Under the pieces are notes generated by a model, which did not search any database, was not told the origin of the DNA, and was given only the letters and a program-made list of their open reading frames with translations. 64,000 bases of DNA from JAEMQF01 sp963791595 (GTDB taxonomy: Bacteria; Pseudomonadota; Gammaproteobacteria; Burkholderiales; Burkholderiaceae_C), in the NCBI GenBank assembly GCA_963791595.1, contig CAWBTF010000014.1:729181-793180 (forward strand), read 5' to 3'. The position numbers and the translations under genes were made by a program. Of this stretch, positions 52,304-62,077 are shown one piece after another. Position 1 is the first letter of the stretch. Each line of letters opens with the position of its first letter.

Positions 52304-52752
52304 GGTGTCGCGCTCGACTCGTCGGTCACGACGAAAGGCCCGAGGCCGTCGGTGGCCAAGGCCAGGCTGCGTGCCTCCAGGCGCAACACGACGCGCTGCG
52401 CGCCGATCAGGGGCTCGGGCCCGAGCACCACCGCAGGCGCGCCAATCACCTGCGCCGAAACGCCACTGCCGAGCCAACGCGCCGGCAGCTCGAGCGAAGC
52501 CGGCAAGCCGACGAAACGGAACTCGGTGTTCTGTTCCGGGTCGCCGCGCGGCTCCCAGAGCACGGCGATCCCCGAGGCCCGCGCTTCGGAACGCGCCGCC
52601 TCGAACAACGCCACCAAGCGCGCCGCTTCGTGTTCGAGCTGCGTTGCCGCCGGGTCGCGCAATGCCAGGCTGGCCACGGCGCTGGCGATGGCGATCAGCA
52701 CCACCACGACCAGCAGCTCGATCAGCGTGAAGCCGCGCCGGCCTTGCCTCAC
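52300..52752 (-). CDS. gspH: Type II secretion minor pseudopilin GspH
   Basis: The pseudopilin has the peptidase site RRGFTLIELLVVVVLIAIAS and the GspH sequences HEAARLVALFEAARSEARAS, then VLWEPRGDP. GspH sits below the tip complex. The start is uncertain: GTG 52752 places seven residues before the cleavage site and gives 150 residues; TTG 52779 is possible. No clear ribosome-binding site decides. Confidence 0.85.
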   Translation of the reverse strand: MRQGRRGFTLIELLVVVVLIAIASAVASLALRDPAATQLEHEAARLVALFEAARSEARASGIAVLWEPRGDPEQNTEFRFVGLPASLELPARWLGSGVSAQVIGAPAVVLGPEPLIGAQRVVLRLEARSLALATDGLGPFVVTDESSATP

Positions 52753-52813
52753 GCCGCGCGCCGGTTTCCACGGGCCCAACGAGCGCCCGACCCGAAGTCC
52801 GACGGGCTCCTGC

Positions 52814-53248
52814 TCATTGCCACGAGCCGATTTCGGCGTCCTTGCCCTCGCCGCCGATGGCGCCATCGGCGCCCAGGCTGTACACATCGATCTCGCCTTT
52901 CAGACCCGGATTCGCGTATTGGTAGGGCCGGCCCCAGGGGTCGTTGGGCAGCTTGTCGACATAGTTTTTCCAGCGCGGCGGGATCGTTCCCACGGAGGGC
53001 TTGACGACGAGCGCCTGCAGGCCCTGCTCGGCGCTGGGGTAACGCTGGTTGTCGAGCTTGTAGAGCTTGAGCGCCTGCATCAGGTTGTTCACGTCGGTGC
53101 GCGCGGCGGTCACGCGCGCGTCGTCGGCGCGGTCGAGCACGTTGGGCACGATCAACGCCGCGAGCACGCCGATGATCACCAGCACGACCATCAGTTCGAT
53201 CAGGGTGAAGCCGCGGTGATCGCGTGAGTCGGATTTGAGTTCGGACAT
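52814..53248 (-). CDS. gspG: Type II secretion major pseudopilin GspG
   Basis: The 144-residue major pseudopilin has the leader MSELKSDSRDHRG and the mature helix FTLIELMVVLVIIGVLAALI. Its C-terminal domain carries the GspG motifs LDNQRYPSAEQGLQALV and DPWGRPYQYANPG, plus the calcium-binding loop region EIDVYSLGADG. It is the first gene of the minus-strand gsp run and divergent from gspC; the 178 bases between should hold promoters for both. Confidence 0.96.
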   Translation of the reverse strand: MSELKSDSRDHRGFTLIELMVVLVIIGVLAALIVPNVLDRADDARVTAARTDVNNLMQALKLYKLDNQRYPSAEQGLQALVVKPSVGTIPPRWKNYVDKLPNDPWGRPYQYANPGLKGEIDVYSLGADGAIGGEGKDAEIGSWQ

Positions 53249-53426
53249 GGAGGTTTCTCGGTCGCGGGACCGCCCTGATACACAGAAAGAGGGTCTGCCC
53301 GGCAAGGCCGAATCAGACTCAGGAACACCCGAGGCGGCGCGAACGCCTACCCACGAGGGACACAGAAGTAGCCGGTCCAAGCCGCATCTCCTCAAGAGAC
53401 ATGGGCCATTCAATCATAATCAAACC

Positions 53427-54053
53427 ATGTTGGCGCGACTCTCGGGATTCGTCGTCTGGGCGCTGGTTGCGGCTGGTGTCGTGTATTGGTCGCTGAAACT
53501 GCTGGTGCGCGCGCCGACCGCGCCCGCGCATTCGGTGGCGGTCACGGGCACGGCCGCGGTGCGCGGCGATTTGACTCGGTTGCTTGGGGCGTCGCCGGTC
53601 GCGACCGTGGCCGCCGTGGCGGCGCCACCGCAGGCTTCGCGATTTCGCTTGCACGGAGTGATGGCGCCCAAGGCCCAGCCCGCGGCCAAAGCCAGCGGGC
53701 AAGGCGTGGCGCTGATCTCGATGGACGGCAAACCGCCCCGCGCCTACGAAGTGGGCGCCCGCCTCGACACGGGCCTGGTGCTGCAGTCTGTCAGCTTGCG
53801 TGGTGCGGCGATCGGCCCGGCGGAGGGTGGCGCTTCGGTGAGTCTGGAGATACCGCCGCTGCCGCCCGCCACAACCGGAAGGCTGGCCGGCGTTGCCGTG
53901 CCGGCGCCGCCGCCGAGCCCGGTGGCGCCAGACTTGCTGCCTGCTATGACGGCGAATCCGGCGGGCATCGTTCAGCCGCCAGCTTCGGTGCCACAGACGC
54001 TACGGCTACCGCCGCCAGCGCTGCCGCGGCGCGACCCGGCCAGCAGCCGTTAG
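53427..54053 (+). CDS. gspC: Type II secretion system protein GspC
   Basis: The 208-residue protein has one N-terminal membrane helix (LSGFVVWALVAAGVVYWSLKLL). The homology region follows (LTRLLGASPV, then FRLHGVMAPKA, ISMDGKPPRAYEVGARLDTG, VLQSVSLRGAAIG), which contacts the GspD N0 domain. The C-terminus is rich in Pro and Ala with no PDZ domain, so this is the short form. It is transcribed away from gspG and abuts the convergent deacetylase gene with no gap. Confidence 0.88.
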   Translation: MLARLSGFVVWALVAAGVVYWSLKLLVRAPTAPAHSVAVTGTAAVRGDLTRLLGASPVATVAAVAAPPQASRFRLHGVMAPKAQPAAKASGQGVALISMDGKPPRAYEVGARLDTGLVLQSVSLRGAAIGPAEGGASVSLEIPPLPPATTGRLAGVAVPAPPPSPVAPDLLPAMTANPAGIVQPPASVPQTLRLPPPALPRRDPASSR

Positions 54054-54929
54054 TCAGTTTGCCGACGACCCGGTGCGACGCAGCTGCGCCTCAGCGCCCA
54101 GCGACGACCGTAGATCGAACACCTCGTCCACCCGCCCCCACTGGAAATCGCCCAGCAAACGACCCAGGCGTGCCTCGGTCTTCTGCAGATTGACGTAGTG
54201 CCGAAAGCGGGTCTTGAGCCCGGTGCCCGATACCCTTGGTTGGCCCGGATCGATCTCCCAGGGATGCATGTAGAAGATCGCAGGGCGTTGCTCGCGCGCA
54301 TTGAATCGACGAATCGCCCAGCGCGAAACGCCGTATGGCAAGAGTCGGAAATAGCCGCCACCGCCCGCTGGGAAATTGCGTCCAAAGGCGCGAAGGGTCG
54401 AGATCGGAATCTCGAGCAGGCCAGGGCGCGCCTGATACGGGAACCGCGGCGCGTCGGGCATGCCGTAGTGATCGTGCACGATGGGGTAGACGCTTGAGCT
54501 GTAGCAATACCCTGCGGATTCGAGGCAGTCAAACGCCCAGGGATTGACCGCGGTGATCGAAAAACTCGGCGCGCGATACCCGCGCACCTCGGTCCCGGCG
54601 ATGTCTTCGAGCAGCTTCTTGGCTTTGTCGACGTCGCTCAGAAATGCGGCCTGAGACTGTTCCGTGGCGCGCAGATGGGCGTGGCCGTGGCTGGCCAATT
54701 CATGCCCTGCTTCGACGATGCGCCGCACTACTTGAGGGTGGCGCTTGGCGATCCAACCGAGGGTGAAGAAGGTCGCGTGGGTCTTGTGATCTGCAAACAA
54801 GCTCAGCAGCTTGTCGACGTTGGCTTCGACACGGCAGGGGATCGAGTCCCAGTTGCCGCGCGGAATGTGTGGAGCTAGCGCGGAGACTTGAAAGTAGTCT
54901 TCGACATCGACAGTCAGGGCATTGCGCAT
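54054..54929 (-). CDS. Polysaccharide deacetylase, PEP-CTERM/XrtA-locus subfamily
   Basis: The protein of about 291 residues is a carbohydrate esterase 4 (NodB-like) enzyme. TVDVEDYFQVSALAP has the catalytic Asp, HELASHGHAHL gives the metal-binding histidines, GYRAPSFSI is motif 3 and FYMHPWEIDPGQPR motif 5. A C-terminal DUF3473-like segment (RFRHYVNLQKTEARLGRLL) is the mark of the subfamily found in exosortase-linked EPS loci. It lacks a signal peptide. ATG 54929 has GGGAG five bases upstream; ATG 54950 overlaps the upstream stop and is the alternative. Confidence 0.9.
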   Translation of the reverse strand: MRNALTVDVEDYFQVSALAPHIPRGNWDSIPCRVEANVDKLLSLFADHKTHATFFTLGWIAKRHPQVVRRIVEAGHELASHGHAHLRATEQSQAAFLSDVDKAKKLLEDIAGTEVRGYRAPSFSITAVNPWAFDCLESAGYCYSSSVYPIVHDHYGMPDAPRFPYQARPGLLEIPISTLRAFGRNFPAGGGGYFRLLPYGVSRWAIRRFNAREQRPAIFYMHPWEIDPGQPRVSGTGLKTRFRHYVNLQKTEARLGRLLGDFQWGRVDEVFDLRSSLGAEAQLRRTGSSAN

Positions 54930-54946
54930 GCTCGCTCCCGGAATGT

Positions 54947-56464
54947 TCATCGATAGATCGTCTTGGGCATCGGATGGCCGAGCGCCTCCCAGACATAGGA
55001 GGTGAGCGTGACGGGCAGGACGCCGTCGAGTCGCTTCGCCGCGCGGCAAAAGCCTCTGTCGATCCCGTCGCACATCTCGCGCCTGATGCGCTCTTCGTTC
55101 GGCCACGGCCACAGCGGCACGTTCGACAAGGCGTTGAATCCGGCCTCCCCGAATCGAGCCCCGTCGACTCCGTAGCGAAGCAGGATGCTGGGACCGACGT
55201 CCGCGCCGCCGCCACCGCCGCCCTTGAGGCGCGATCCCGCCTCGACGCGCGTGACGTACTTCAAGCTCCCATCGGCGAGCACGTCGTTTCGAAAGCAACC
55301 GACCCGGCACTCGGTCTGGTTGTACGCACGACCCGGCCCGCCGGCACTCACATGCGATGGAACGTAGGCGGAATTGATCGCGTAACGACCGGCGCCCAGC
55401 GCAATCGTGTTGCGCAGCGTCCCGCCGAGCGAGGCGAGTTCGGGTGCAACCCGGATCGCATCGCCGCTGCGGCTGTGCGCCAGCAGGTTCTCGAGCAGGT
55501 TGTTGGTCGAGTAGCGCGCGAGGTTAAAGCCGCCATGCGCCGCGTTCCAGGCCACGGCGTTCGAGATCTTGATCGTCGGGTCCAGCGTCTGCCCGGCGTC
55601 GGGCTCCATGTAGTAGCCGATGTCCGGGCTGTTCAGCGAGAGCGTGCCGAGCCACTCGTTGCGGCCGAAGTAGTAGCGCGGATCGGCGGTGTGCTGCGCC
55701 ACGGCGAAATCGGAATAGGGCGAATCCGTCGGGGCCAGGATGCGGTCGACGATCAGCATGTTCTGCACCGACACGTCATGCGAGTCGTAGACCGTGAAGC
55801 CGACGTTCGGGTTTCCGCTGCCCGAGCATTTGGGCGTGCCGCAACCGTCGCCGCGCACGATGACGCGGCGCCACACGTTGCGATGTGCCCGATAGTTGAT
55901 CGCGATGATGCGTTCGCCCGATGCCCAGGCCCACACGTCTTCGATGAGGTTGTCGGTGTTGCCGTCGTGGTGGTCGTTCGTTCCGACGTACAGGCCGCCA
56001 TGAAAGCCGCAGTTCTTCAGCGTCACGTGCCTGCTGTTGTAGAGCTGGCCTGCGCCGTCGAACGAGATGCCTTCGATGCGGATGTGGCTGTCCTTGCGGG
56101 TCTTGCGCCCGATGAAGAGCCCGCCCGAAATGCGCACCTTGCCCGCGTTTTGGGCGCGCACGATCGTCGGCTCCGCGGGCGAGACGCCCGACGGGGGTTG
56201 CGCCGAAGAGCGGCCTTCGTAGTGCAGCGCACCGGTTCCCAGCGCGCTCGAATACTCGCCGTCCAAGAGCAGCAACTCGTCAGCGCCACGCATGCGTGCG
56301 AACGCATGGGAAAAACTGCGCCATGCGGTGGCGGCCGAGCGACCGTCTGCGGCGTCGTCTCCGGCGGGGCCGAGGTAATAGGTCTGCCCGCACCATGCGA
56401 TGCCATGCCATGCCAAGACCAACACCGGCAAGCAAACGCGGCGCAGCAACTGACCGAGCTTCAT
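54947..56464 (-). CDS. Secreted right-handed beta-helix protein (EPS locus)
   Basis: The 505-residue protein starts with a signal peptide (LGQLLRRVCLPVLVLAWHG). YYLGPAGDDAADGRSAATAWRSF follows, which is the common opening of pectate-lyase-like parallel beta-helix proteins. Repeating coil segments such as HIRIEGISFDGAGQLYNSRHV, TDNLIEDVWAWASGERI and STNNLLENLLAHSRSGDAI continue to about residue 400. It is likely a periplasmic or exported polysaccharide-modifying enzyme or binding protein; I cannot name catalytic residues. Its ATG overlaps the stop of the upstream deacetylase, and its stop overlaps the next possible start. Confidence 0.75.
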   Translation of the reverse strand: MKLGQLLRRVCLPVLVLAWHGIAWCGQTYYLGPAGDDAADGRSAATAWRSFSHAFARMRGADELLLLDGEYSSALGTGALHYEGRSSAQPPSGVSPAEPTIVRAQNAGKVRISGGLFIGRKTRKDSHIRIEGISFDGAGQLYNSRHVTLKNCGFHGGLYVGTNDHHDGNTDNLIEDVWAWASGERIIAINYRAHRNVWRRVIVRGDGCGTPKCSGSGNPNVGFTVYDSHDVSVQNMLIVDRILAPTDSPYSDFAVAQHTADPRYYFGRNEWLGTLSLNSPDIGYYMEPDAGQTLDPTIKISNAVAWNAAHGGFNLARYSTNNLLENLLAHSRSGDAIRVAPELASLGGTLRNTIALGAGRYAINSAYVPSHVSAGGPGRAYNQTECRVGCFRNDVLADGSLKYVTRVEAGSRLKGGGGGGADVGPSILLRYGVDGARFGEAGFNALSNVPLWPWPNEERIRREMCDGIDRGFCRAAKRLDGVLPVTLTSYVWEALGHPMPKTIYR

Positions 56465-57159
56465 GGTCGCTGCACCTGTTGCGTCGCAGCGATCGCAGCG
56501 GCGCCCGGGTGGTCGGCGCCAGTCAGAGCGTCGACCCGCACTGCGGACAGCCCGCGCGCGCGCCATGAAGCCAGGATCTGCGGCATCGCGGCCACCGAGT
56601 GGGCGTAGTCTTCGTGGAACAGCACGATGTCGCCCGGGCCGGCGTTCAAACGCTCGATCCGCAGCGCGAGCTCGCGTGGATCGCGCACCACCGAGTCGTC
56701 GCTGTCAAGCGACCAGAACACCCATCGATAACCGCGCCGAGCGAGCCTAAGGAAGCTGCGCGGCGTCGTGTCGCCGAAGGGGGGCCGAAAGTCTCGCGTC
56801 AACGCGCCGCCCACGATCTGCTCGAGCAAGGCCTGGGTGCGCTCGACTTCCTGCGCAAAAGCGTCGCAAGAAGTCTGCCGGGCACTGCGATGCGAGTAGG
56901 CGTGGTTCGCGACCTGGTGACCCCGGGCGTGGATCTCCCGGACCAGCTGCGGCCACTGCTCGGCGTGCGAGCCCTGCAGAAAAAAAGTCGCGTGCGCCTG
57001 GGCCTCGGCCAGCACATCGAGCAGCGGCATCGTGTGCTCGGGGTGTGGACCGTCATCGAAAGTGAGCGCAACGCGCGACCCCTCAGGCCGACCACGCAAC
57101 ACGACCCGCTGCGGCCACAGCGCGGCAGCCGACCGTTTGAGAAGGCTTCCCATGCTCAT
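56461..57159 (-). CDS. Polysaccharide deacetylase (NodB domain)
   Basis: The protein of about 232 residues is a short carbohydrate esterase 4 enzyme: VALTFDDGPHPEHT holds the catalytic Asp pair, HQVANHAYSHRSA the metal histidines, RDFRPPFGDTTP motif 3 and GDIVLFHEDYAHS the late His motif. No signal peptide is evident, so it may act on an intracellular or lipid-linked intermediate, or the start may be further upstream. The ATG is either 57159 or 57153. It is a second deacetylase, distinct from the one at 54 kb. Confidence 0.88.
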   Translation of the reverse strand: MSMGSLLKRSAAALWPQRVVLRGRPEGSRVALTFDDGPHPEHTMPLLDVLAEAQAHATFFLQGSHAEQWPQLVREIHARGHQVANHAYSHRSARQTSCDAFAQEVERTQALLEQIVGGALTRDFRPPFGDTTPRSFLRLARRGYRWVFWSLDSDDSVVRDPRELALRIERLNAGPGDIVLFHEDYAHSVAAMPQILASWRARGLSAVRVDALTGADHPGAAAIAATQQVQRP

Positions 57160-57211
57160 GCAGCTGGATCTCGGAAATCGGCTCGCGTGGGCCAGATCGG
57201 GCGGCGCCGGG

Positions 57212-58561
57212 TCAGGCCTGCTGTTGAGCGATCGCGGACACCACATAGCGCCGCTTTCCGGACTCGGGCACGGCAATGTCGGCCACCTCGTGCAGCTCGA
57301 CGCTGGCTTGCGCTCCGGCCATCTGGCGAATGGCGCCGGTCACGTAGTCGGCGATGCGCGGCTCGTAGCCGTCCCCTGGGACCAGGTAAACGTCGATCCG
57401 GTCGATCTTGTCCTGCCGAATCTGATAGGCGCGGATTCCGGGAAAGTCGCTGAACAAGGTCGCGAAGTTCGGTGGCGTGAGCACGCGGTCGGGCAGGACG
57501 ATCAGGTCGGCAACACGCCCTTGAACGCTTTGCAGTTGCGGCAAAGTCACGCCGCATGGGCAGGGCGTGGCGTCGGCCATCGCGCCGAGGTCGCCGATTT
57601 CATAACGAATGAAGGGGAACGCGTGATTGGCTATGTCGGTCAACAGGATCCGGCCCACTTCACCGGGCGCGCACGGCCGATTCAACTTGTCGACGACTTC
57701 GACATACAGCACGTCGGCGTGCAGGTGGTAGCCGTTGTGTGCGCTGCACTCGGCGCCGATGTACATCTCGCGGCTGCCGTAGTTGTCGTGCACCTTGCCG
57801 GCACCGAACACTTTGTTGATGCGTTGCCGCTGCTCGGGCAGCAAGGTCTCCGAGCTCGTGATGATGGCCTTCAGGTAGTCGAAGCGCGCGCCCGGGTGCT
57901 GTTTTTCGATGAACTGGGCAAACACGTTCAGCCCGCTCGCATAACCCCAGATGCTGCTCGGCTGAAACTGATTGAGCTGAACGAAGTATTGTTCGAGCAG
58001 CTCCTGCGTCAGGAAGGCGACCGAATAGTCCCGATAGCGCTGCAGGAAGTACACGATCCGGCTGTGCAAGGCCTGCGCCTGCGTGTAGTCGAAGTGCGAA
58101 CCCGACATGTGCACGGTGCGCTCGCCCAGCGCGACGCCAGCCCACTCGGCGCTGCGGTAGACGCTGGCGCGGTTCCAGTCCATGCCGCGCTTGTCCCAGC
58201 AGTAGTAGGTGGGCTCGCCGGTCGAGCCACCGGTGCGGCTCTTCACGAAGCGCGAGCGCGGCAGATTCGTGCATTGCAGCGCGTCGAAGTTTTCCCGGAT
58301 GTTGCGTTTGGTGAGCACCGGCAGGTGAGCCACCTCCTCCAGCGAGCGCAGCGGCAGCGAACACTCGGCCAGCGCCTTCGCGTAGTAGGGGGAATTCGCC
58401 CGCGCCTGGGCCAGCAACTCGTTCAGCCGGTCGAGCTGCCAGGTTCGCAGCGCGGTTCGATCCCAGTGTTGCGACTTGCGCAGGAAATGCAGCCGCTCGA
58501 TCGTGCGCCGGCCGCGCAGTAGATCGAGCGAGCGAAAGAAGACGTCCTGGTAAAGGTTCAT
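57212..58561 (-). CDS. CapK-like adenylate-forming enzyme (phenylacetate--CoA ligase family) of the EPS locus
   Basis: The 449-residue protein belongs to the PaaK/CapK family: the P-loop is SRTGGSTGEPTYYCWDKRG, then IITSSETLLPEQR, the NYGSREM adenine motif and FIRYEIGDLG. It ends in a C-terminal lid with VQGRVADLIVLPDRVLTPPN. CapK-like members lie in capsule and EPS clusters, where they may activate an acid that decorates the polymer; the substrate is not known. It lies between a glycosyltransferase (overlap of four bases) and a deacetylase. Confidence 0.85.
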   Translation of the reverse strand: MNLYQDVFFRSLDLLRGRRTIERLHFLRKSQHWDRTALRTWQLDRLNELLAQARANSPYYAKALAECSLPLRSLEEVAHLPVLTKRNIRENFDALQCTNLPRSRFVKSRTGGSTGEPTYYCWDKRGMDWNRASVYRSAEWAGVALGERTVHMSGSHFDYTQAQALHSRIVYFLQRYRDYSVAFLTQELLEQYFVQLNQFQPSSIWGYASGLNVFAQFIEKQHPGARFDYLKAIITSSETLLPEQRQRINKVFGAGKVHDNYGSREMYIGAECSAHNGYHLHADVLYVEVVDKLNRPCAPGEVGRILLTDIANHAFPFIRYEIGDLGAMADATPCPCGVTLPQLQSVQGRVADLIVLPDRVLTPPNFATLFSDFPGIRAYQIRQDKIDRIDVYLVPGDGYEPRIADYVTGAIRQMAGAQASVELHEVADIAVPESGKRRYVVSAIAQQQA

Positions 58562-59682
58562 CGGCGCGTGCCTCCCGAATAGATCGCCGCCAAGGTGGGA
58601 TAGACGCTCGCCCAGCTGTATTCCTGGACCCGCCGCTGCCCCTGCTCGACCAGTCCGCGCGCCAGGGCCGGATTGCGTAGCAACTCGAGCATGTGCGCGG
58701 CCAAGGCTTCGTCATCGTCATCCGGGGCGAGCAGCCCGTCATGGCCATGCGTCACCATGTAGGGAATGCCGCCCACGGCGGTGCTGACCACGGCCACACC
58801 GCTCGCAAAGGCTTCGAGAATCGAGACTGGCTGGTTGTCGACGCGAGAAGTGTTCAGCAGGATGTGCGACTCTTCGAACAAGCGGCGCATGCGCGCGTTG
58901 TCGATGTTGCCGACAAACGTGACGCGCTGCGCCACGCCGAGTTGCTGGCACAGGGGCTCCAGTGCATCGCGCTCCGGGCCGGCGCCCGCGACGGTGAGCT
59001 GGGCGTCGTCAAACTGCCGGGCGACCCTTGCGAAGGCACGAATCCCGCACGCCACGTTGTAGATGGGCTGCAGGTGTCGCGCCATCAAGACGCGAGGCCG
59101 ACAGGGCTCGCGCAAGCGATAGTGGAAGTCGTCCAGCACCAAGGTGTTGGCGACCACGCGTGACGCAAGGCCGTGCCTGGCGAACACGTCAACCAGAAAC
59201 CCCGAGGGCACGATCAGCGCGTGTCCGGCGCGCAGCACAGGCAATGCGAACCTGGCCCAGCGCTCCAGAAACTGATCGGCACCACCGCCGTGATAGTGAA
59301 TCACGACCCGGCGCCCGAGCAGGCGCGACCAGAGCACCGTGGGCGCACTGAACAGGAAGAAGCTCAGGAACGAATTGCTGAACAGGTGCACCACCTGCGA
59401 GCGCGCCACTGCGTGCAGCAGTCTGCCGAGAAACAGCAGCCAATTGATGGCGCCGCGCAGGCCCTTGACACGCCGCCACGCCGACGCCTGCGCAAGGGCA
59501 TTTGTCGGCACGTGGATCACGCCATATCCCTCGCCGCGCAAGTTCTCGCCAAGGCGCTGCGCCTGCACGGCCATTCCGCCGGTGGGGGGCGGCAGCTCGG
59601 CGACCAGGCAGATCGTCAGGCGGCCGAAGCCCGCCCGAGCCTCGGCGGGATTCGCCATGTCGAGGGCCGCGTGCTCGCTCAT
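58558..59682 (-). CDS. Glycosyltransferase family 1/4 (GT-B fold)
   Basis: The 374-residue protein has an N-terminal acceptor domain with LVAELPPPTGGMAVQAQRLG. The C-terminal donor domain has ARHLQPIYNVACGIRAF, TVAGAGPERDALEPL, FVGNIDNARMRRLFEESHIL and the EX7E motif region SILEAFASGVAVVSTAVGG. It is expected to add one sugar to a growing lipid-linked EPS unit on the cytoplasmic face. ATG 59682 is the likely start. The gene is intact, unlike the two glycosyltransferase genes upstream. Confidence 0.88.
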   Translation of the reverse strand: MSEHAALDMANPAEARAGFGRLTICLVAELPPPTGGMAVQAQRLGENLRGEGYGVIHVPTNALAQASAWRRVKGLRGAINWLLFLGRLLHAVARSQVVHLFSNSFLSFFLFSAPTVLWSRLLGRRVVIHYHGGGADQFLERWARFALPVLRAGHALIVPSGFLVDVFARHGLASRVVANTLVLDDFHYRLREPCRPRVLMARHLQPIYNVACGIRAFARVARQFDDAQLTVAGAGPERDALEPLCQQLGVAQRVTFVGNIDNARMRRLFEESHILLNTSRVDNQPVSILEAFASGVAVVSTAVGGIPYMVTHGHDGLLAPDDDDEALAAHMLELLRNPALARGLVEQGQRRVQEYSWASVYPTLAAIYSGGTRR

Positions 59683-59737
59683 GGAGTGGCTTTGGGCCGC
59701 GGCGCCGCGGCATGCGCCTCTGGCACGACGCGGCAGC

Positions 59738-60991
59738 TCATGCTGCGGGGCGGATCGGCTGCGCCGACAGGGGCGTTTCGGCCCATGCCGCCCGCGCAGC
59801 CACCGGCAAGCCGGCGGCTTCGATGATTTGCGCGGCATTCTGATGCCAGGTGTGCTCGGCGACGAGCTTGGCGTAGGCGCGTGCCGCCATCTCCTGGCGC
59901 AGTCCGGGCGAAGCCAACAATCGCTCGATCGCCGCACCGCACTGCGCTCGATCGAGCGGGTCGAACAGCAACGCGGTTTCGCCGTCGCGCTGCACGTCAA
60001 GAATCGGCTCCAGGCGCGGCGCCACCACGGGGATGCGCAGCCCCATGAACTCGAACATCACGACGGCGAACCGAAGTTGTTCGAGTGCGGCAGCACGGCA
60101 ATATCGAGCAGCGAGATGTAGTCGAGCACCTGGGCGCGTGGCACGGCGCCCGTGAGCACGACCTTGTCTTGCAGGCCCAGGCGCCGGGCCTGGTCTCGCA
60201 GCCCCGGGTCACCGGGCCATCTCCGATCAGCAGCAGCCTTGACTCCGGGTGTGCCGGCAGCAGTTCGGCGTAGACGTCGATCAGCATGTCGAGCCGGTCC
60301 CATTGATCGAACCAGCCCGCGAACCCGAGCACGGTCTTTTCCGCCAAGCCGAGCTGTGTTGCAGTGCCGGCTTGCGTGCAATCCCCTTGACCTTGTCCAG
60401 ATTGAAGGCATTGGGCACCACGCGCACCCGATCGTGCGGTAGCTCCTGAAGCAGGATGCGAGCTTTCAAGTGCGACGAGACCGTGAGAATGGACGTGCAG
60501 CGGGCGAACAGCAATCGCTCGAAAAATGCGCAGAACGCGGGCAAGGATTGCTTGCGAGCGCGGTGTTCGATCCCGCTCACCTCATTCGCCTCGAGCACGA
60601 ACGGGATGCGCTTCTGGCGTGCGAGCAACGCGCCGGCGAGCAGATAGAAGGCATAGCGTTCGTACACCAAGTCGAACTTCTGGCTTGACATCACGGCTCT
60701 CAGCCGCCACCAGGCGGGAACGTTGTAGGCCAACTCGGCGATCTCGAACAGGCTGTTGGGCAGGTGCCGGCTGATCCACTTCCAGATCGACTGGATGCCG
60801 CCGGTCTTGACCTGGGCCTTGTCCACCGGCGTGCTGTGGGCCGGGTTCATGGGGTCGATGCCAGGGGGCGACACCACGGTGACGCGATGGCCCATGGCCT
60901 GCAGCGCGTGCACGATGCTGGTGATGTGCACGCCCTCCGCGCCGCGCCCCTGGGTGCGATGGTGGTAGAGGATGTTCAGTGACATGGGCAC
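59738..60991 (-). pseudogene. Glycosyltransferase, three frameshifts
   Basis: The N-terminal domain (LNILYHHRTQGRGAEGVHIT, to FNLDKVKGIARKP) reads from ATG 60991. Conserved sequence then changes frame near 60355 (EKTVLGFAGWFDQWDRL), near 60210 (GLQDKVVLTGAVPRAQVLDYI) and near 60066 (VMFEFMGLRIPVVAPRLEPI, which holds the nucleotide-sugar Glu motif), ending at 59738. All shifts have the same sign, equal to three lost bases, so a 419-codon gene is expected when intact. Family order is complete, which favours sequence errors over decay. Confidence 0.75.
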
Positions 60992-60994
60992 GCC

Positions 60995-62073
60995 TCAGGC
61001 ATTGCAGTGGATCGGTGCATAGAGCGCGGCATAGCGCTCGAGCATGGCGCTCGACGAGAACTCGCGGGCCTGGAACTCCCGCGCCGCGTCGCCGTACTGG
61101 CGGCGCAATCCGGGTGAAGCGGCAAGTGAATTCATGGCCGCGGCGAAACCGTCGATGTCTTCCGAAGGGACCAGCAGGCCGGTGCGATGCTCCAGCACGG
61201 TCTCCGGAAACCGCCGACCTGGGTCGCGACCATGGGCAGGCCGGCGCGCATCGCTTCGAGCAAGGCGATCGAGATGCCCTCGTAACGCGAGGACATCAGG
61301 AAAACGTCGGCGCGCCCCAGCAGCTCGGCCACATCCGACCGGAAGCCTGTAAGTTCGACGTTCGCCCCCAGTTCAGGCCGGCGATGAGCGATTCCATGGC
61401 GGGACGCTCCGGGCCATCGCCCACCAGCAGCAGCGTCGAGTCCGGGCAGTGGGCCACGACGCGGGCGAACGCCCGGATCATGATGGCCTGGTTCTTGATC
61501 GCGTCCAAGCGGCCGACGGTGAGGAACGTGGGCCCCTCGCCGTCCGGCGTGCTTCGCGGCCCCGCACGACAATCCGTTGTGCACGGTCGTCGACCGGCCG
61601 GCTCGATGCCGACGACGTCGGAATGTTCCCGGATGGAGTCCGAGACGGCGACAACGCGGCAAAAGCGGCGCGCCATGCGGCGCTCCAGCCAATGGCGCAG
61701 CGGCGCTTGAGCGCGGCAGCGCACCCGCGTCGAGGCCTGGTAGGGGCCGTGGACCGTGTGCACCGACACCGGCACCCGGGCCAGCATGCCGCGATGCCGC
61801 CTTCGAGAAACACGCTCCAGTTGTGGGTGTGCACAACGTCGTAGCCGTTGCCGCGAATGGCGCGCAAGGCGCCAAGGCAGGAAATAGTCGTTGCCATCGC
61901 CGCGTTGCATGCAAAACGTCTTGACACGCGAATCGAGATCGCGCGCGAGGTCGCCGATTCGCGTCGGCAGCAGACCGACACTTCGTGTCGCGCGACCAAA
62001 CCGTTCGCCAGCGAACCAGGACTTTCTCCGCGCCGCCGAAGTCGAGCGTATCGATCACATGCAGGATGCGCAC
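60995..62073 (-). pseudogene. Glycosyltransferase, many frameshifts
   Basis: Read in pieces from GTG 62073, the protein begins VRILHVIDTLDFGGAEKVLV. It continues through DVVHTHNWSVFLEGG, SVHTVHGPYQASTR, VVAVSDSIREH, DAIKNQAIMIRAFARVV, STLLLVGDGPERPAME and VELTGFRSDVAELLGRADVF. The pieces SSRYEGISIALLEAMRAGLP and LEHRTGLLVPSEDIDGFAAA complete a GT-B glycosyltransferase of about 360 residues. The pieces occupy all three frames, with at least six shifts in 1.1 kb. The active-site EX7E region is preserved. Sequence errors are the simplest cause. Confidence 0.7.
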
Positions 62074-62077
62074 GGCC

